Shown: piece by piece, positions 4,777 through 5,268 of the stretch | Layout: each line of letters begins with the position of its first letter | Numbering within the stretch: the first letter of the stretch is position 1 | DNA from: Lachnospiraceae bacterium UBA1251 | GTDB taxonomy: Bacteria > Bacillota > Clostridia > Lachnospirales > Lachnospiraceae | Assembly: GCA_002308255.1 (NCBI GenBank) | Contig: DBVZ01000005.1 | Location: forward strand, 2,430-7,697 | DNA length: 5,268 nt | Reading direction: 5' to 3' | Notes under the pieces: model-generated | The model's input: only the letters and a program-made list of their open reading frames with translations | What the model was told of the DNA's origin: nothing | Database searches by the model: none | Made by a program: the position numbers and the translations under genes

Positions 4777-5268
4777 ATGGAGCAGGAACAGGTCGTATTT
4801 GCTCAGAAGCTGACGGATCTTTTAGAGCTCGCGGCAAAGAAAAAGAACGTTCTCGAGTACAAGGATATCGGTGACATGCTCAAAGGCCTCGAAGTCGGTG
4901 CCGATGAACTGGACAAAACACTTGATTTCCTTGAGGCAAACGGGATCGACGTTCTTCGCATGAGCGATTCCACACCCGACGACGAGGTGCTCCTTCTCAG
5001 CGACGACGACGCTGACATAGAAGTGGAAGAAGCGGAAGAAGTCAATCTGAGCGAGATCGATCTCTCGGTGCCGGAAGGCGTTCCGCTCGAGGACCCGGTG
5101 AGAATGTACTTAAAAGAGATCGGCAAAGTGCCGCTCCTTACCGCGGAACAGGAAGTCGAACTGGCCCAGAGGATGGAAAACGGGGACAAAGAGGCGCAGA
5201 ACCGTCTTTCGGAAGCGAACCTCCGTCTTGTCGTGTCCATCGCGAAGCGCTATGTGGGCCGCGGCATG
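4777..5268 (+). CDS. rpoD: Primary sigma factor RpoD/SigA, 3' partial
   Basis: The frame runs from ATG 4777 to the window end without a stop, giving the first 164 residues of the housekeeping sigma-70 factor. This subunit directs RNA polymerase to -35/-10 promoters such as the one at 569-596. Residues 8 to about 60 form region 1.1 ('[22 protein letters not shown]', a fold that masks DNA binding in free sigma). Residues 64-97 are a strongly acidic linker. Region 1.2 begins at about 103 with '[20 protein letters not shown]', and '[19 protein letters not shown]' (146-164) enters region 2.1/2.2. The core-binding, -10 and -35 recognition regions lie beyond the window. Presence of region 1.1 and position after dnaG identify it as the primary sigma rather than an alternative one. 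The gene is cut by the window edge; nothing suggests it is truncated in the genome. Confidence 0.97.
   Translation, partial: MEQEQVVFAQKLTDLLELAAKKKNVLEYKDIGDMLKGLEVGADELDKTLDFLEANGIDVLRMSDSTPDDEVLLLSDDDADIEVEEAEEVNLSEIDLSVPEGVPLEDPVRMYLKEIGKVPLLTAEQEVELAQRMENGDKEAQNRLSEANLRLVVSIAKRYVGRGM

Noticed and set aside
4803..5240. 145-codon open frame on the - strand inside rpoD
   Set aside because: Ser/Arg-rich composition typical of the reverse of a GC-rich gene; fully inside the sigma factor.

Overview
This window is an ordinary chromosomal core-gene segment of a bacterium, most likely a moderately high-GC member of the Bacillota, class Clostridia. A Lachnospiraceae-like host is my best guess. 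The guess rests on protein resemblance and on the dgt-dnaG-rpoD order, not on a database search. The coding regions are GC-rich with uniform codon use. The one long intergenic region is clearly AT-richer. All genes lie on the + strand, and there is no sign of a prophage, transposon, CRISPR array or tRNA/rRNA gene.

Layout: (1) 1-249 is the last 82 codons of a gene whose tail resembles HerA-like/DUF853 ATPases. (2) 250-674 is the only long non-coding stretch. It holds a purine-rich tandem repeat, a nested AT-rich dyad at 316-376, short direct repeats, a small tetraloop hairpin, a strong terminator-like hairpin at 466-496 whose T-run lies on the - strand side, a good sigma-A promoter at 569-596, and a leader of about 70 nt with two predicted hairpins. 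(3) 675-1889 encodes an AlaA-type aminotransferase. (4) 1894-2904 encodes a dGTPase-like HD hydrolase. (5) 2908-4692 encodes DNA primase, DnaG. (6) 4777-5268 is the first 164 codons of the primary sigma factor RpoD/SigA, cut by the window end.

Genes 3 to 6 probably form one operon. The spacers are 4, 3 and 84 bp, and the only convincing promoter precedes the aminotransferase. The dgt-dnaG-rpoD part is a Gram-positive counterpart of the macromolecular synthesis operon (rpsU-dnaG-rpoD in E. coli): control of the dNTP pool, replication priming and housekeeping transcription. The aminotransferase links pyruvate, glutamate and alanine metabolism to that set. rpoD has its own spacer and the strongest ribosome binding site, whereas dgt and dnaG appear to rely on translational coupling.

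I found no undescribed multi-gene system. The observations most worth a second look are small and non-coding: the nested dyad, the - strand-oriented terminator hairpin, and the leader that can pair with the aminotransferase Shine-Dalgarno sequence.
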